Positions 24,624 to 33,742 of a stretch of 55,529 nucleotides of DNA are shown here, piece by piece. The notes under the pieces are model-generated. The model did not search any database. It saw only the letters and a list, made by a program, of their open reading frames with translations, and was not told where the DNA came from. The DNA lies in contig JAVBNA010000037.1 of the NCBI GenBank assembly GCA_031551875.1, positions 1-55,529 of the forward strand, read 5' to 3'. The stretch comes from JAVBNA01 sp031551875. Lineage in GTDB: Bacteria > Bacillota > Clostridia > Oscillospirales > Acutalibacteraceae. The position numbers were made by a program, and so were the translations under genes. How positions within the stretch are numbered: position 1 is the first letter of the stretch; the number at the start of each line of letters is the position of its first letter.

Positions 24624-25679
24624 TCAGGGGGTTCCCCCGCCGGTGAACAGGCGGACGATGTCGTTGAAGGTCAGCACGACCGTCAGCAGCATGAGCAGCG
24701 CAAATCCCACCCCGTGAACCAGGCCTTCGTATTTGCGGCTGAGCGGCTTTCGGAAAATGGCCTCCCAGAAGAGAAACACCAGCCGCCCTCCGTCGAGCGC
24801 AGGCAGCGGCAGCAGATTGACCACGCCGAGGTTGACCGAGATCAGCGCCATCATGACCAGCAGGTTGTTGAGCGCCGACGTAAAGCTCTCCTTGAGCCCC
24901 TCACTCGCGGCCTGACTGACCACGGACGCCGCGCCCACCGGCCCGGACATGTCGGTAAACCCGAACCGCCCGGTAATCATGCCGTACAGACTAACCCACA
25001 CCAGACGCACCATGGACACGGTTTCCTTGAAGGACTGGGAAATCAGCGTAGTAAAGGTTCTGGGGATCGGCTTGACCCAGAAATCAATGGCGGGACTGTC
25101 CCCAACCTTGGGAAACTGCACGCCGGGCAGCGTGATTTTTTCCCCGCCGCGCTCCACGACTACGTCAAGCTTATCGCTCTCCGCAAGCCCCAGCGCATAT
25201 CCCATGTCCCGCCAGGTCATCAAGGAAAAGCCGTCCACCTTCAAAAGCTCATCGCCCACCTGGAGGCCGGACGCCTGCGTAACGGCGTTTTCGTCAAATT
25301 TAGAGACGATGGTCGAAGCATAAATCTCCGACTGCCCCTGTACGATCATCACAAGGGTGAAGCCCAGCACGATGTTCATGATCGCGCCCATGGCAATGAT
25401 GATAATGCGCTTCCATACCTTGGCCTTGACAAAGGCTCTTTCGTCCTCGGTGTCGGTGTCCTCCCCCTCCATGGCGCAAAAGCCGCCGATGGGGATCAGA
25501 CGCAGAGAATACAGGGTTTCCCCCTTTTGGAATTTCAAAATTTTCGGCCCCATGCCGATGGCAAACTCATTGACGCGCACGCCCGAAAGCTTTGCCGACA
25601 CAAAATGTCCCAGCTCGTGCAGCATGACGATGAGCGTGAACAGTCCCACGCCGATCAGAATCAACCAAACTGTATTCAT
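24624..25679 (-). CDS. rseP: Site-2 protease, RseP family
   Basis: A 351-aa intramembrane zinc metalloprotease. Helix 1 carries the HELGH zinc motif (about residues 21-25), a PDZ domain follows in the middle (around ASGLQVGDELLKVDG), and the third ligand is in NLLPLPALDGGRL near the C-terminus. In Gram-positives it completes regulated proteolysis of membrane anti-sigma factors or signal peptides. It lies between dxr and ispG as in many Clostridia. Confidence 0.94.
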   Translation of the reverse strand: MNTVWLILIGVGLFTLIVMLHELGHFVSAKLSGVRVNEFAIGMGPKILKFQKGETLYSLRLIPIGGFCAMEGEDTDTEDERAFVKAKVWKRIIIIAMGAIMNIVLGFTLVMIVQGQSEIYASTIVSKFDENAVTQASGLQVGDELLKVDGFSLMTWRDMGYALGLAESDKLDVVVERGGEKITLPGVQFPKVGDSPAIDFWVKPIPRTFTTLISQSFKETVSMVRLVWVSLYGMITGRFGFTDMSGPVGAASVVSQAASEGLKESFTSALNNLLVMMALISVNLGVVNLLPLPALDGGRLVFLFWEAIFRKPLSRKYEGLVHGVGFALLMLLTVVLTFNDIVRLFTGGGTP

Positions 25680-25697
25680 TCGCAGTACCTCGTATTT

Positions 25698-26858
25698 CTA
25701 TGGTGTCATGGTTTGTGCCGCACGGCATACAAATTCCTTTGCGTTTTGGTCTGCCTCACATACATCCTCCAGTGTCCGACACGGGGCGTCGGACTGACGC
25801 TCCATGGCCTGTGTCACCAGCTCGCCGATGTGCAGGAAGCCGATCTTGCCCTCCAGAAACAGCCGGTTGGCCGCCTCGTTTGCACCGTTGGCCGCCGCCG
25901 GCGCAAGCCCGCCGCGTGCGATCGCCTGTTTGCAGGTGCGCAGACAGAGGAACGTGTCCTCGTCAGGAGGGTAAAAGGTCAGCGTGCCGTAGTCGGTCAG
26001 GCGCAGCGGCTCAACCGGGCAGGGCAGGCGTTCCGGATAGGTCAGCGCGTACTGGATGGGGATTTTCATATCGGGCACGCCCATTTGAGCGAGCACCGAG
26101 TGGTCATCGTATTCGATCATGGAATGGATGACGCTCTCGCGGTGCACCACCACGTCAATGCGTTCCACCGGCGTGTCGAACAGCCAGACCGCCTCAATGA
26201 CCTCCAGCCCCTTGTTCATCAGGCTTGCGGAGTCGATTGTGATCTTGCGGCCCATGTCCCAGTTGGGGTGTTTGAGGGCTTCCCGGAGCGTCACAGCCAC
26301 AAGCTCTGCCCTCGTCCTGCCAAAGAAGGGGCCGCCGGAGGCGGTCAATATGATTCTTTTCAGCGGTCTTGAGGGCGGGCTGCCCTGCAAGCACTGGAAA
26401 ATGGCCGAGTGCTCGCTGTCCACCGGGTAAATGGACACGCCGCGCTGTCTGGCGGCATCCATGACAAGCGCGCCGCCCGCCACAAGCGTTTCCTTGTTGG
26501 CCAGCGCGATGTCCTTGCCCGCTTCAATGGCACACAGCGTCGGTTTCAGCCCGACCATACCCACAACCGCATTGAGCACAATGTCGGTGTATTCAAAGGA
26601 CGCCGCTTCGCACAGTCCTTCCATGCCCGAAAGGATTTTTACTGGCAGGTCCGCCACCGCGCATTTGAGCGCTGCGGCCTGCTTTTCCTCATAGACAGCC
26701 GCCACAGCCGGACGGAATTCACGGATCTGTGCCGCTAAGAGGGATATATTGGAATGTGCGGCCAGCACGGGCACGGAAAAGCCCTGTGCGCGGGCGACAG
26801 CCAGCGCCTGCGTGCCGATCGAGCCGGTCGAGCCGAGAACCGAGACCCTTTTGTTCAT
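25698..26858 (-). CDS. dxr: 1-deoxy-D-xylulose 5-phosphate reductoisomerase
   Basis: 386 aa, NADPH-dependent, making 2-C-methyl-D-erythritol 4-phosphate, the first committed step of the non-mevalonate pathway. It has the nucleotide-binding GSTGSIGTQAL at residues 9-19, LANKETLVAGG, DSEHSAIFQCLQG with metal-binding Asp/Glu, TASGGPF, and MGRKITIDSASLMNKGLEVIEA. Full length. It shares an operon with uppS and ispG, so precursor and product steps of undecaprenyl phosphate synthesis are co-expressed. Confidence 0.96.
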   Translation of the reverse strand: MNKRVSVLGSTGSIGTQALAVARAQGFSVPVLAAHSNISLLAAQIREFRPAVAAVYEEKQAAALKCAVADLPVKILSGMEGLCEAASFEYTDIVLNAVVGMVGLKPTLCAIEAGKDIALANKETLVAGGALVMDAARQRGVSIYPVDSEHSAIFQCLQGSPPSRPLKRIILTASGGPFFGRTRAELVAVTLREALKHPNWDMGRKITIDSASLMNKGLEVIEAVWLFDTPVERIDVVVHRESVIHSMIEYDDHSVLAQMGVPDMKIPIQYALTYPERLPCPVEPLRLTDYGTLTFYPPDEDTFLCLRTCKQAIARGGLAPAAANGANEAANRLFLEGKIGFLHIGELVTQAMERQSDAPCRTLEDVCEADQNAKEFVCRAAQTMTP

Positions 26859-26880
26859 GCATTCACCTCGTATAGTATGT

Positions 26881-27717
26881 TCACCCGAGCACCGGGAAAA
26901 CCGTAATCAGTATATATACGGCGGGCGCGACAAAAATTAAACTGTCGATCCGGTCCAAAATGCCGCCGTGGCCGGGCATAATTTTCCCGTAGTCCTTGAT
27001 GTCATGCGTGCGCTTGATGAGCGAAAACGTCAGGTCGCCGATCATGGACAGGAAGGTGCCGGCAATGCCGATCAGCGCAAGGGAGAGGTAGGACACCCTC
27101 AGTTCTTCGCCGGGGAACAGGAAGCGGGCAACCAGCCCCAGAATAATCAGGCACAGCACGTCAAACATGAATCCGCCGATTGCGCCTTCCACGGTCTTTT
27201 TGGGGCTGACCTCAGGGATCAGCTTGCGCTTGCCGAAAAATGTCCCGGCGAGGTAAGCGCCGATGTCGGCCGTCCAGGCGGCGGCGAGGGTCAAAACAAT
27301 GTAAAATACGCCTTTGCTCCCCTGGCCGACGCCCAGCAGAGCCAGGGTGGAAAGAGATGCGGTGATCAGCAGTACAATCGCCAGTATCGAGGTCACATCA
27401 CCATAGTTTATGCGGTTGTGGTGCAAGATCATGTAGGAAAACGAAAAAAAGACGTAGGTGAACGCCGCTGCCGTGATAGTAAACGTCACATTGTCCCGCA
27501 GCAAAAGCAGGCAGGGCACGCCCCCTGCGAACAGCAGCGAGGCCAACAGCAGGGGAAAATGTTTTTTTCCGCCGGTCGCTGAAAGAAATTCAAAGGCCGC
27601 CAGAGCCCCTGCCGCCGCGACCACCAGATTGAGTACAAAGGAATACCGGCTGTACAGCAAAAATACCGCGACCAGCAGTGCAACGCCTACGACCGAAGAA
27701 ATAACTCTTGTTCGCAA
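26881..27717 (-). CDS. cdsA: Phosphatidate cytidylyltransferase
   Basis: A 278-aa integral membrane enzyme making CDP-diacylglycerol, the branch point of phospholipid synthesis. It has about seven to eight membrane helices. The C-terminal signature block is present: AWTADIGAYLAGTFFGKRKL, SPKKTVEGAIGG and KDYGKIMPGHGGILDRIDS. Located between uppS and dxr. Confidence 0.95.
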   Translation of the reverse strand: MRTRVISSVVGVALLVAVFLLYSRYSFVLNLVVAAAGALAAFEFLSATGGKKHFPLLLASLLFAGGVPCLLLLRDNVTFTITAAAFTYVFFSFSYMILHHNRINYGDVTSILAIVLLITASLSTLALLGVGQGSKGVFYIVLTLAAAWTADIGAYLAGTFFGKRKLIPEVSPKKTVEGAIGGFMFDVLCLIILGLVARFLFPGEELRVSYLSLALIGIAGTFLSMIGDLTFSLIKRTHDIKDYGKIMPGHGGILDRIDSLIFVAPAVYILITVFPVLG

Positions 27718-27732
27718 AAAATCGCCTCTTCT

Positions 27733-28503
27733 CTACCATTTACTTTTGTCCGACACAGAACCGCCGTACCGGCGATCCCGCCTGCGGTACTCCTCAATGG
27801 CCGCGTCTAGGTCTTTTGTCTTAAAGTCAGGCCACAGTACGTCGGTAAAGACGTATTCCGCGTAGGCCGATTGCCAGAGGAGAAAATTAGAGGTGCGATG
27901 CTCACCGCTCGGGCGGATGATCAGGTCGGGGTCGGGCTGTCCCGCCGTATAGAGGTGGGCGGCGATGTCCGCCTCGGTGATCGAGACAGGATTCCTCTTC
28001 CCTGCCTGTGCCTCGCTTGCAAGCTCCTGTACGGCACGCACAATTTCCAGCCGTCCGCCGTAATTCATGGCGATACTCAGCGTCAGGCCTGTATTGCCGT
28101 GCGTTTCCCGCTCACACCGTTCGATCAGCGCCCGCAGTTGATCCGGCAAAACCGAGGTGTCTCCCAGAATCCGGATCACGATGTTTTCATCGAGGAAATC
28201 GGCAAGCGCTTCATGCAGGTAATCCTTGAACAGCTTCATCAGGGCGCTGACCTCTTCCGCCGGCCGTTTCCAGTTCTCGGTGGAAAAGGCGTAGACGGTC
28301 AGGTATTTGACGCCGATCTCCCCGCAGTGACGGGCCATGGTCTTAAACACTTTTGCGCCGAAGGTATGCCCCACACTGCGCGGCATACCCCGCTTCTGTG
28401 CCCAGCGTCCGTTGCCGTCCATGATAATGGCAATGTGCCGCGGGACGGCCGGGGCGCTCTCAACTTCGGTTTTTGGGTTCGGCTTGCGTTTGAAAAGAGC
28501 CAT
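27733..28503 (-). CDS. uppS: Isoprenyl (undecaprenyl diphosphate) transferase
   Basis: A 256-aa cis-prenyltransferase extending farnesyl-PP to the C55 carrier for cell-wall synthesis. The catalytic Asp lies in IIMDGNGRWAQKRG, with STENWKRP and the C-terminal LIIRPSGEHRTSNFLLWQSAYAE signature. It is followed by cdsA with 15 nt between. Confidence 0.95.
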   Translation of the reverse strand: MALFKRKPNPKTEVESAPAVPRHIAIIMDGNGRWAQKRGMPRSVGHTFGAKVFKTMARHCGEIGVKYLTVYAFSTENWKRPAEEVSALMKLFKDYLHEALADFLDENIVIRILGDTSVLPDQLRALIERCERETHGNTGLTLSIAMNYGGRLEIVRAVQELASEAQAGKRNPVSITEADIAAHLYTAGQPDPDLIIRPSGEHRTSNFLLWQSAYAEYVFTDVLWPDFKTKDLDAAIEEYRRRDRRYGGSVSDKSKW

Positions 28504-28525
28504 AGAGCGCCTCCTTTTTTAATGG

Positions 28526-28550
28526 AAATCCCCTCAAATTGAGGGGATTT
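28526..28550. other. Hairpin between frr and uppS
   Basis: A 10-bp perfect stem (AAATCCCCTC and its complement) with a 5-nt loop in the frr-uppS gap. No T run follows on the minus strand, so it is more likely a processing or stabilising hairpin than a terminator. Confidence 0.5.
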
Positions 28551-28581
28551 TGATAGAATGTAAACCTGTAAATATCGGTTC

Positions 28582-29136
28582 TTAAATTTCCATGACTTCT
28601 TTTTCCTTTTTATGTGCAACCGTGTCAATTTCCTTGCAGTATTTGTCGGTCAATTCCTGCACGGTCTTTTCGCCCGTTTTCATGTCGTCCTCGGAGATCT
28701 CCGACGCCTTTTTCATTTCCTTGAGCTTGCCCAGCGCGTCATGACGGAGTGCGCGGATGGAAATCTTGGCTTCCTCGGCCATTTTGGCGATATCCTTCGT
28801 GATGTCCCGCCGACGCTCTTCGGTCAGCGGAGGGAAGACCATACGGATCACCTTGCCGTCATTTTGCGGGTTGATGCCGATGTCCGACGCCTGGATCGCC
28901 TTTTCAATCGCCCGCAGGATGGAAGCGTCATAGGGCTGAATCAGCATGGTGCGCGCCTCAGTCACCTGTACGGAAGCCATCTGGTTGATGGGAGTGGGCG
29001 TTCCGTAATAGTCCACCGACACCCGGTCGAGCACCGCCGGATTGGCGCGCCCGGCGCGGATTTCTGCAAAATCGGTTTGAAGCCCTCCCATCCGCTTCTT
29101 CATTTTATTTTCTGCATGTTCAAAAACCTGTTTCAT
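28582..29136 (-). CDS. frr: Ribosome recycling factor
   Basis: A 184-aa two-domain protein that, with EF-G, splits post-termination ribosomes. It has the conserved FAEIRAGRANPAVLDRV and YYGTPTPINQMASV blocks and the FPPLTEERR turn between domains. ATG overlaps the pyrH stop (ATGA). Confidence 0.97.
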   Translation of the reverse strand: MKQVFEHAENKMKKRMGGLQTDFAEIRAGRANPAVLDRVSVDYYGTPTPINQMASVQVTEARTMLIQPYDASILRAIEKAIQASDIGINPQNDGKVIRMVFPPLTEERRRDITKDIAKMAEEAKISIRALRHDALGKLKEMKKASEISEDDMKTGEKTVQELTDKYCKEIDTVAHKKEKEVMEI

Positions 29137-29849
29137 TTTCGTTCCTCCTTAACCATCGTTCCGATTTTTTCGCCGCAGACCGCTTTGACAATGTTATTGG
29201 GGTCGTTCAGACTGAACACAAGGATGGGAATGTCGTTGTCGCGGCACATGGAGGCCGCCGTGCCGTCCATAACCTTGAGGTCGTCGGTCAGCACCGTTTG
29301 AAAAGAAAGCTGCTCATACTTCACCGCGTCGTCGTTGAGCATCGGGTCAGAATCGTAGACACCGTCCACCATGGTGGCTTTAATGATGATTTCCGCGTCG
29401 ATTTCCGCCGCCCTGAGCGCGGCGGCCGTGTCGGTGGAGAAAAAAGGATTGCCCGTCCCGCAGCCGAAAATCACGATCCGCCCCTTTTCCAGATGACGCA
29501 CCGCCCGATTGCGGATATAAGGCTCGGCCACCTGCTGCATGGAGATGGCCGTCTGAACGCGCACCTCCGAACCGAGCTGCTCCAGCGCGTCGGCCACGCC
29601 CAGGGCGTTGATAACCGTCGCCAGCATTCCCATATGGTCGGCGCGCGTTCGATCCATTTTACCGCTGGAACGTCCCCGCCAGAAGTTACCGCCTCCGACG
29701 ACAATACCGATCTGAACGCCCAGATCCGCCGCATTTTTTATGGAGGCGCAGATTTTAAGAACCGTATCAAAATCCAGACCAAACTTCTGATCCCCCGCAA
29801 GCGCTTCCCCGCTGAGCTTGAGAAGCACGCGTTTATACTTTGGCTGCAT
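29133..29849 (-). CDS. pyrH: UMP kinase
   Basis: A 238-aa hexameric amino-acid-kinase-fold enzyme phosphorylating UMP. It has VLLKLSGEAL at the N-terminus, IGIVVGGGNFWRG, FGCGTGNPFFSTDTAAALRA and a C-terminal VMDGTAASMCRDN. It opens the cluster pyrH-frr-uppS-cdsA-dxr-rseP-ispG-polC. The rpsB-tsf pair that usually precedes pyrH is absent, replaced by a promoter and an unrelated gene. Confidence 0.97.
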   Translation of the reverse strand: MQPKYKRVLLKLSGEALAGDQKFGLDFDTVLKICASIKNAADLGVQIGIVVGGGNFWRGRSSGKMDRTRADHMGMLATVINALGVADALEQLGSEVRVQTAISMQQVAEPYIRNRAVRHLEKGRIVIFGCGTGNPFFSTDTAAALRAAEIDAEIIIKATMVDGVYDSDPMLNDDAVKYEQLSFQTVLTDDLKVMDGTAASMCRDNDIPILVFSLNDPNNIVKAVCGEKIGTMVKEERK

Positions 29850-29879
29850 GCATGTACACTCCCAGATTCATTTTATAAC

Positions 29880-29908
29880 ATTCTACAATAAAAGGAAGAA
29901 TATGTAAA
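29880..29908 (-). promoter_or_regulatory. pyrH promoter
   Basis: On the minus strand TTTACA (29903-29908), 17 nt, TAGAAT (29880-29885). It would drive the pyrH-to-polC cluster. Confidence 0.55.
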
Positions 29909-29936
29909 GGTGATTGACAGAATATCTCTACATATT

Positions 29937-29970
29937 ATAAAAAAGGCCGGAGGAAAATCTCCCTCCGGCC
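29937..29970 (-). terminator. Terminator of the cyclophilin-fusion gene
   Basis: A 9-bp GC stem 29945-29953 / 29962-29970, followed on the minus strand by a T-rich tract, 13 nt past the stop. Confidence 0.85.
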
Positions 29971-29983
29971 GCTTTGCAATTTT

Positions 29984-32197
29984 TTAGGAATACTTTACGA
30001 TTTCAATTTTTTCAATTGTCACCGCGGTTTTGGGGGTTTCGCCGGTATCATCCACCTCAACGGCGGCGATTTTTTCCACAATATCCATGCCCTCAATCAC
30101 CTGTCCGAAAACAGTGTGCCCGCCGCCATCGGTACGATAGGCGCCGTCCAGGTCGGGAGCGCCTCCTAACGTAGTGTACTGCTTGCGAAGAAGTTCCGGA
30201 ATTCGCTTGGGCTGGTAGAAGGAGCGCTGGCCGGCCGATGTTTCCTGCATGTCAAGGGAGCTGATCCACTCCTCCCAGTTGGGCATACTATCGGGCGCTC
30301 TATGGTTGATGAAAAACTCGGTCGAGTTTGTGTTTGCGCCGGCGTTCGCCATGGAAAGCGCACCGGTGATGTTGACAAGATTCTTGTTAAACTCATCCTC
30401 GAAATTATCGCCGTAGATGCTCTTGCCCTCTTTGGTTTTGCCGCCCTGGATCATGAAATCTTTGATAACCCGGTGGAAGGTGCTTCCGTTGAAGTCACCT
30501 TTTTTGGCGAGCTCTTTAAAGTTTGCAACCGTCCTGGGAGCCTGCTCCTCAAAGAAGCGGACTTTAATGACACCCATATTTGTGGTGATCACGCCGATTT
30601 CGTCGCCCTTTTTGGGCTTCGCCAGCTGTACCTCGGGATCATAATCCTCATTCATAAGGGTGTCCGGCACGGACTCCAGAGATACGGCGGAAGATGAACT
30701 GTTATCTGTGTCTTCGGCTGCACCCGCCGTGTCAAACACGACGCTGACCTTTTTGCTTTTGACATTCATGGAATTGAAGGTAAAGTCCTGATTCTGATCT
30801 TGGGCAATACCGCTGCTTATAACATAGTAAAAAATATTACCGATTTTTGTGGGATACATAGCGGCACCTTCCGTCTCAAGCTCCACCGGATTTTTACCGT
30901 TTTTGTCAAGCAGGACCGTCTTGCCGGTCGGCGCGCCGGTCGTCTGATCATAGGCAAGATCGGACCAGAATATGCCCTCGTCATCGACGATAAACTGCGC
31001 GTTGTTGATTGCAAGGCTGAACTCATACAGATCTTCAAGTTCACCGCCGGTATAGGGAACGCGCGCAATGAGACCGGTGGTCGGCGTTGCCACAGCGGAC
31101 GCATCGCCTTCCTCAGTACCGGAGGATACGGGAGGGGTGCTTTCCGAAACCTTGCCCTGCTTGAGGACATAGATAAAGTTTTCATCCAGCTGGAGTCCCA
31201 GCGGAATCAGGTCATACTCGCCCAGTTTTTTAGTCTCGCCCTTCTGAACCATGTCATAGGTCTCAATGGCATACTTCTGTGCTTCATTGTTTGCCGTGAG
31301 GAGAATGAGGGTGTCACCCTTAACCGAGAAGTTGACCATTGAGCCCTCATAGACGGCTTCGTCGACATTGGTAGCGGGGTTATAGCGCCTGATGCCGCTA
31401 GCAGACTGCCCGTCCGCACTCAGCTCGGCATAATAGCACCAGTCTCCGCTGACGCGCAGATTGGCCGCCATCTGGCTTCCAACGTCGTTGACTTCCTTGG
31501 TTTTCATGTTGATCACACCGAGCGGATAAGTGTAGGACTCGGCGCCCGCCACAGCGGTGTTGGCCACGATGTACTGGCCGATGACCACATAGCTCATGTA
31601 GTTGCCTTCGACGATGAGCTCTTTTCTTCTTCCGTCAGCCGACCCTTTGTACAGGCCCGCCTTCGCATCCTTGGCATCCAGGGGGAGGTTAAAATAATAG
31701 TCGTTGCCCGATTTCATCATGTAAGTGGGGGTGGCCGCGCTGATGTTGGTTTCGGTCAGTTTGGAAATCCTGCCGCCGCCAAACGGAAGCGAGCCGTTAA
31801 ACACGAAGAAATACAGCCCGGCCAGCACGGCGGCCAGCAGCACAAAACCGCCCGCGATCAATCCAATGATCAAGCCGGCCTTACTCTTCTTTTTTTCGGG
31901 CTGAATGACGCTGCCGGGCATGTACGCCGCTGCGAACGCGTCGTCCTTTTCGGGTTCCTTTTTGACGTCCTCTGCGGGTTCATTTTCGGTTTCCACCGTT
32001 TCAACCTGTGCGACGTCGGGTTCTTCAGGCTTGTCCTCCAGGACTTCCGCATTGACAGTGTTTTCTTCCGAAATCTCAGCAGCCTCTTGTGTTACTTCGG
32101 CGGCAGTGTCGGCCGCTTCCTCCGCAAGGGGGGTGCCGCAGAAGGGACAAACCTCCACGTCGACGCCGGTTTCCAGGTTGCAGTTCTTACAAATCAT
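29984..32197 (-). CDS. Membrane-anchored zinc-ribbon/cyclophilin-type peptidyl-prolyl isomerase
   Basis: 737 aa in one frame. Residues 3-20 form a CxxC..CxxC zinc ribbon, then an acidic Glu/Val-rich linker, one membrane helix (about 107-132) and a roughly 390-aa beta-rich middle resembling DUF5050-type propellers. A C-terminal cyclophilin domain (about 533-737) keeps the active-site Arg, Phe and Gln in FHRVIKDFMIQGG. The topology implies a cytoplasmic zinc ribbon with the propeller and isomerase outside the cell, where the enzyme may fold exported proteins. ATG 32197 follows AGGAGGT by 5-6 nt; the frame opens earlier at 32230 but without a ribosome site. Monocistronic. The combination of domains is unusual. 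Confidence 0.85.
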   Translation of the reverse strand: MICKNCNLETGVDVEVCPFCGTPLAEEAADTAAEVTQEAAEISEENTVNAEVLEDKPEEPDVAQVETVETENEPAEDVKKEPEKDDAFAAAYMPGSVIQPEKKKSKAGLIIGLIAGGFVLLAAVLAGLYFFVFNGSLPFGGGRISKLTETNISAATPTYMMKSGNDYYFNLPLDAKDAKAGLYKGSADGRRKELIVEGNYMSYVVIGQYIVANTAVAGAESYTYPLGVINMKTKEVNDVGSQMAANLRVSGDWCYYAELSADGQSASGIRRYNPATNVDEAVYEGSMVNFSVKGDTLILLTANNEAQKYAIETYDMVQKGETKKLGEYDLIPLGLQLDENFIYVLKQGKVSESTPPVSSGTEEGDASAVATPTTGLIARVPYTGGELEDLYEFSLAINNAQFIVDDEGIFWSDLAYDQTTGAPTGKTVLLDKNGKNPVELETEGAAMYPTKIGNIFYYVISSGIAQDQNQDFTFNSMNVKSKKVSVVFDTAGAAEDTDNSSSSAVSLESVPDTLMNEDYDPEVQLAKPKKGDEIGVITTNMGVIKVRFFEEQAPRTVANFKELAKKGDFNGSTFHRVIKDFMIQGGKTKEGKSIYGDNFEDEFNKNLVNITGALSMANAGANTNSTEFFINHRAPDSMPNWEEWISSLDMQETSAGQRSFYQPKRIPELLRKQYTTLGGAPDLDGAYRTDGGGHTVFGQVIEGMDIVEKIAAVEVDDTGETPKTAVTIEKIEIVKYS

Positions 32198-32371
32198 AAA
32201 TTGACCTCCTGTTATGGTTTGGGTTCGCACTGATTTCGTAAGTATACCATAAAGGATTATAAAAATCTATCGTAAAATCCACGTTTTGTATATAATCTAC
32301 AATTTGAGAAGATTTGTTGTCAAATTGACCGGTTTTCTCAAGTATTACACAGAATTTTTTATTTTTTAGGA

Positions 32372-32400
32372 TTGACAATCCGTACTAACTGTATTACAAT
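32372..32400 (+). promoter_or_regulatory. Promoter of the GntR-ABC operon
   Basis: TTGACA (32372-32377), 17 nt, TACAAT (32395-32400). A 7-bp inverted repeat, TAACTGT (32386-32392) and ACAGTTA (32408-32414), straddles the -10 box and is a candidate site for the GntR product. Confidence 0.7.
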
Positions 32401-32436
32401 GAATAAAACAGTTAATGACGAAAGGAAGGAATCGAT

Positions 32437-32817
32437 TTGTATACGCTTGATTATCAAAGCCGTGTTCCGATTTACGAGCAGCTTAGAAATCAGATCACAC
32501 GGTACGCATTATTTGGGATTCTTGTCTCCAATGAAAAGCTTCCTGCGGTCCGGGCGCTGGCACAGGAGCTGGCCATCAATCCAAATACAGTGCAAAAAGC
32601 CTATCAGCTTCTGGAAACCGACGGCATCATTTACTCGGTTCCGGGTAAAGGCAGCTTTGTTTCGGGGGATCTGAGCGTTGACATCGCACGCAAAAAGAGG
32701 GCGGAATCCGACCTGAAAACGTCCGTGAATTCCGCCATTAACGCGGGGATCATCAAAAAAAGAGTATTGGCCATCGTCGACGAGGCCTACTTAAACGGAG
32801 GTGTGGGACATGATTAA
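32437..32817 (+). CDS. GntR-family regulator, YtrA type
   Basis: 126 aa. The winged-helix domain (residues about 10-75) contains PIYEQLRNQI, LPAVRALAQELAINPNTVQKAYQLLE and the wing GKGSFV. A short C-terminal helical tail is typical of the YtrA subfamily, which has no large ligand domain and commonly represses an adjacent ABC transporter. TTG 32437 follows AAGGAAGG. It overlaps the ATPase gene by 8 nt, so it is probably autoregulatory for the three-gene operon. Confidence 0.92.
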   Translation: MYTLDYQSRVPIYEQLRNQITRYALFGILVSNEKLPAVRALAQELAINPNTVQKAYQLLETDGIIYSVPGKGSFVSGDLSVDIARKKRAESDLKTSVNSAINAGIIKKRVLAIVDEAYLNGGVGHD

Positions 32818-33709
32818 TATCTGTGACGTAACGAAAACCTTTGGCAAGACCTACGCGCTGAAAAGCATGAGCTGCAAGATTGAAAGCGGCTCTGTGTTCG
32901 GCCTGATCGGATCCAACGGCGCAGGAAAGTCCACGCTGCTGCGCATCCTTTCGGGGGTGTACAAGCCCGATGGCGGCACCGTGACAATCGACGGACAGAC
33001 CGTCTTTGAAAACACCGAAACCAAAAGCCGCATTTTTTTTGTCGGGGACACGCCCTATTATTTCCACCAGGCCTCGGTGACCGACATGGCCAAGTTTTAT
33101 TCCTGCATTTATAAACGCTGGGACGAGAGACTGTTCATGGAGCTTCTGACCATTTTCCCCATCAACCCCAAAATGAAAATCGGCGTCATGTCCAAGGGCA
33201 TGCAGCGTCAGTGCATGCTTATGCTTGGGTTGTCCGCCTCCCCCGATCTCCTGCTGCTCGACGAGGCGTTTGACGGGCTTGACCCCGTGATCCGCCAGTT
33301 TGTCAAAAAGCTGATGTCCAGTAGGGTGGAAGCCGGCGCGACAGTCATCATCGCCTCACACAACCTGCGCGAGCTGGAGGATCTGTGCGACCACGTCGGG
33401 CTGCTCCACCTGGGAGGCGTAGTGTTTGAGCGGGAGCTGGACAGCGCGAAAATGGGCGTTTACAAGCTGCACGCTGCCTTCCCTGCGTTGCCGAGCCCTG
33501 AAGATTTGGCTGCCCTGGAAATCCTGAGTATGGAAACAAAGGGTTCGCTGATTAACCTGATGGCAAAGGGCGAAAAAGAGCAGATTCTATCTGAAATCAA
33601 TAAGCTGGAGCCCCTGTTCTGCGAACTTCTTCCCCTGACACTGGAGGAGGTCTTTATCTATGAAATGGAGGCCGTCGGGTATGACTTTAGAAATCTGCTG
33701 CATGGGTGA
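32810..33709 (+). CDS. ABC transporter ATP-binding protein
   Basis: About 299 aa. Walker A GSNGAGKST at residues 34-42, Walker B LLLLDEAFDGLDP and the switch His in ASHNLRE are standard. The signature motif reads MSKGMQRQ instead of LSGGQ, as in some BcrA/YtrB-like ATPases. A C-terminal roughly 70-aa extension may contact the permease. ATG 32810 follows GGAGGTG. Likely substrate: an antibiotic or envelope-active peptide, judging by the GntR-ATPase-permease arrangement; not provable here. Confidence 0.9.
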   Translation: MINICDVTKTFGKTYALKSMSCKIESGSVFGLIGSNGAGKSTLLRILSGVYKPDGGTVTIDGQTVFENTETKSRIFFVGDTPYYFHQASVTDMAKFYSCIYKRWDERLFMELLTIFPINPKMKIGVMSKGMQRQCMLMLGLSASPDLLLLDEAFDGLDPVIRQFVKKLMSSRVEAGATVIIASHNLRELEDLCDHVGLLHLGGVVFERELDSAKMGVYKLHAAFPALPSPEDLAALEILSMETKGSLINLMAKGEKEQILSEINKLEPLFCELLPLTLEEVFIYEMEAVGYDFRNLLHG

Positions 33710-33742
33710 TCCCACTCAAAATAGAAATGGAGGCGAGCGTAT

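Noticed and set aside
24207..26372. 721-codon open frame on the plus strand
   Set aside because: It is antisense to ispG, rseP and dxr, all clearly real. GC-rich codon bias leaves the opposite frame open; the translation is His/Gln/Arg-rich with no recognisable domain.
28526..28550. Terminator between frr and uppS
   Set aside because: The stem is perfect but no T run follows on the transcribed strand, and the genes are an established co-transcribed set; kept only as an unexplained hairpin.
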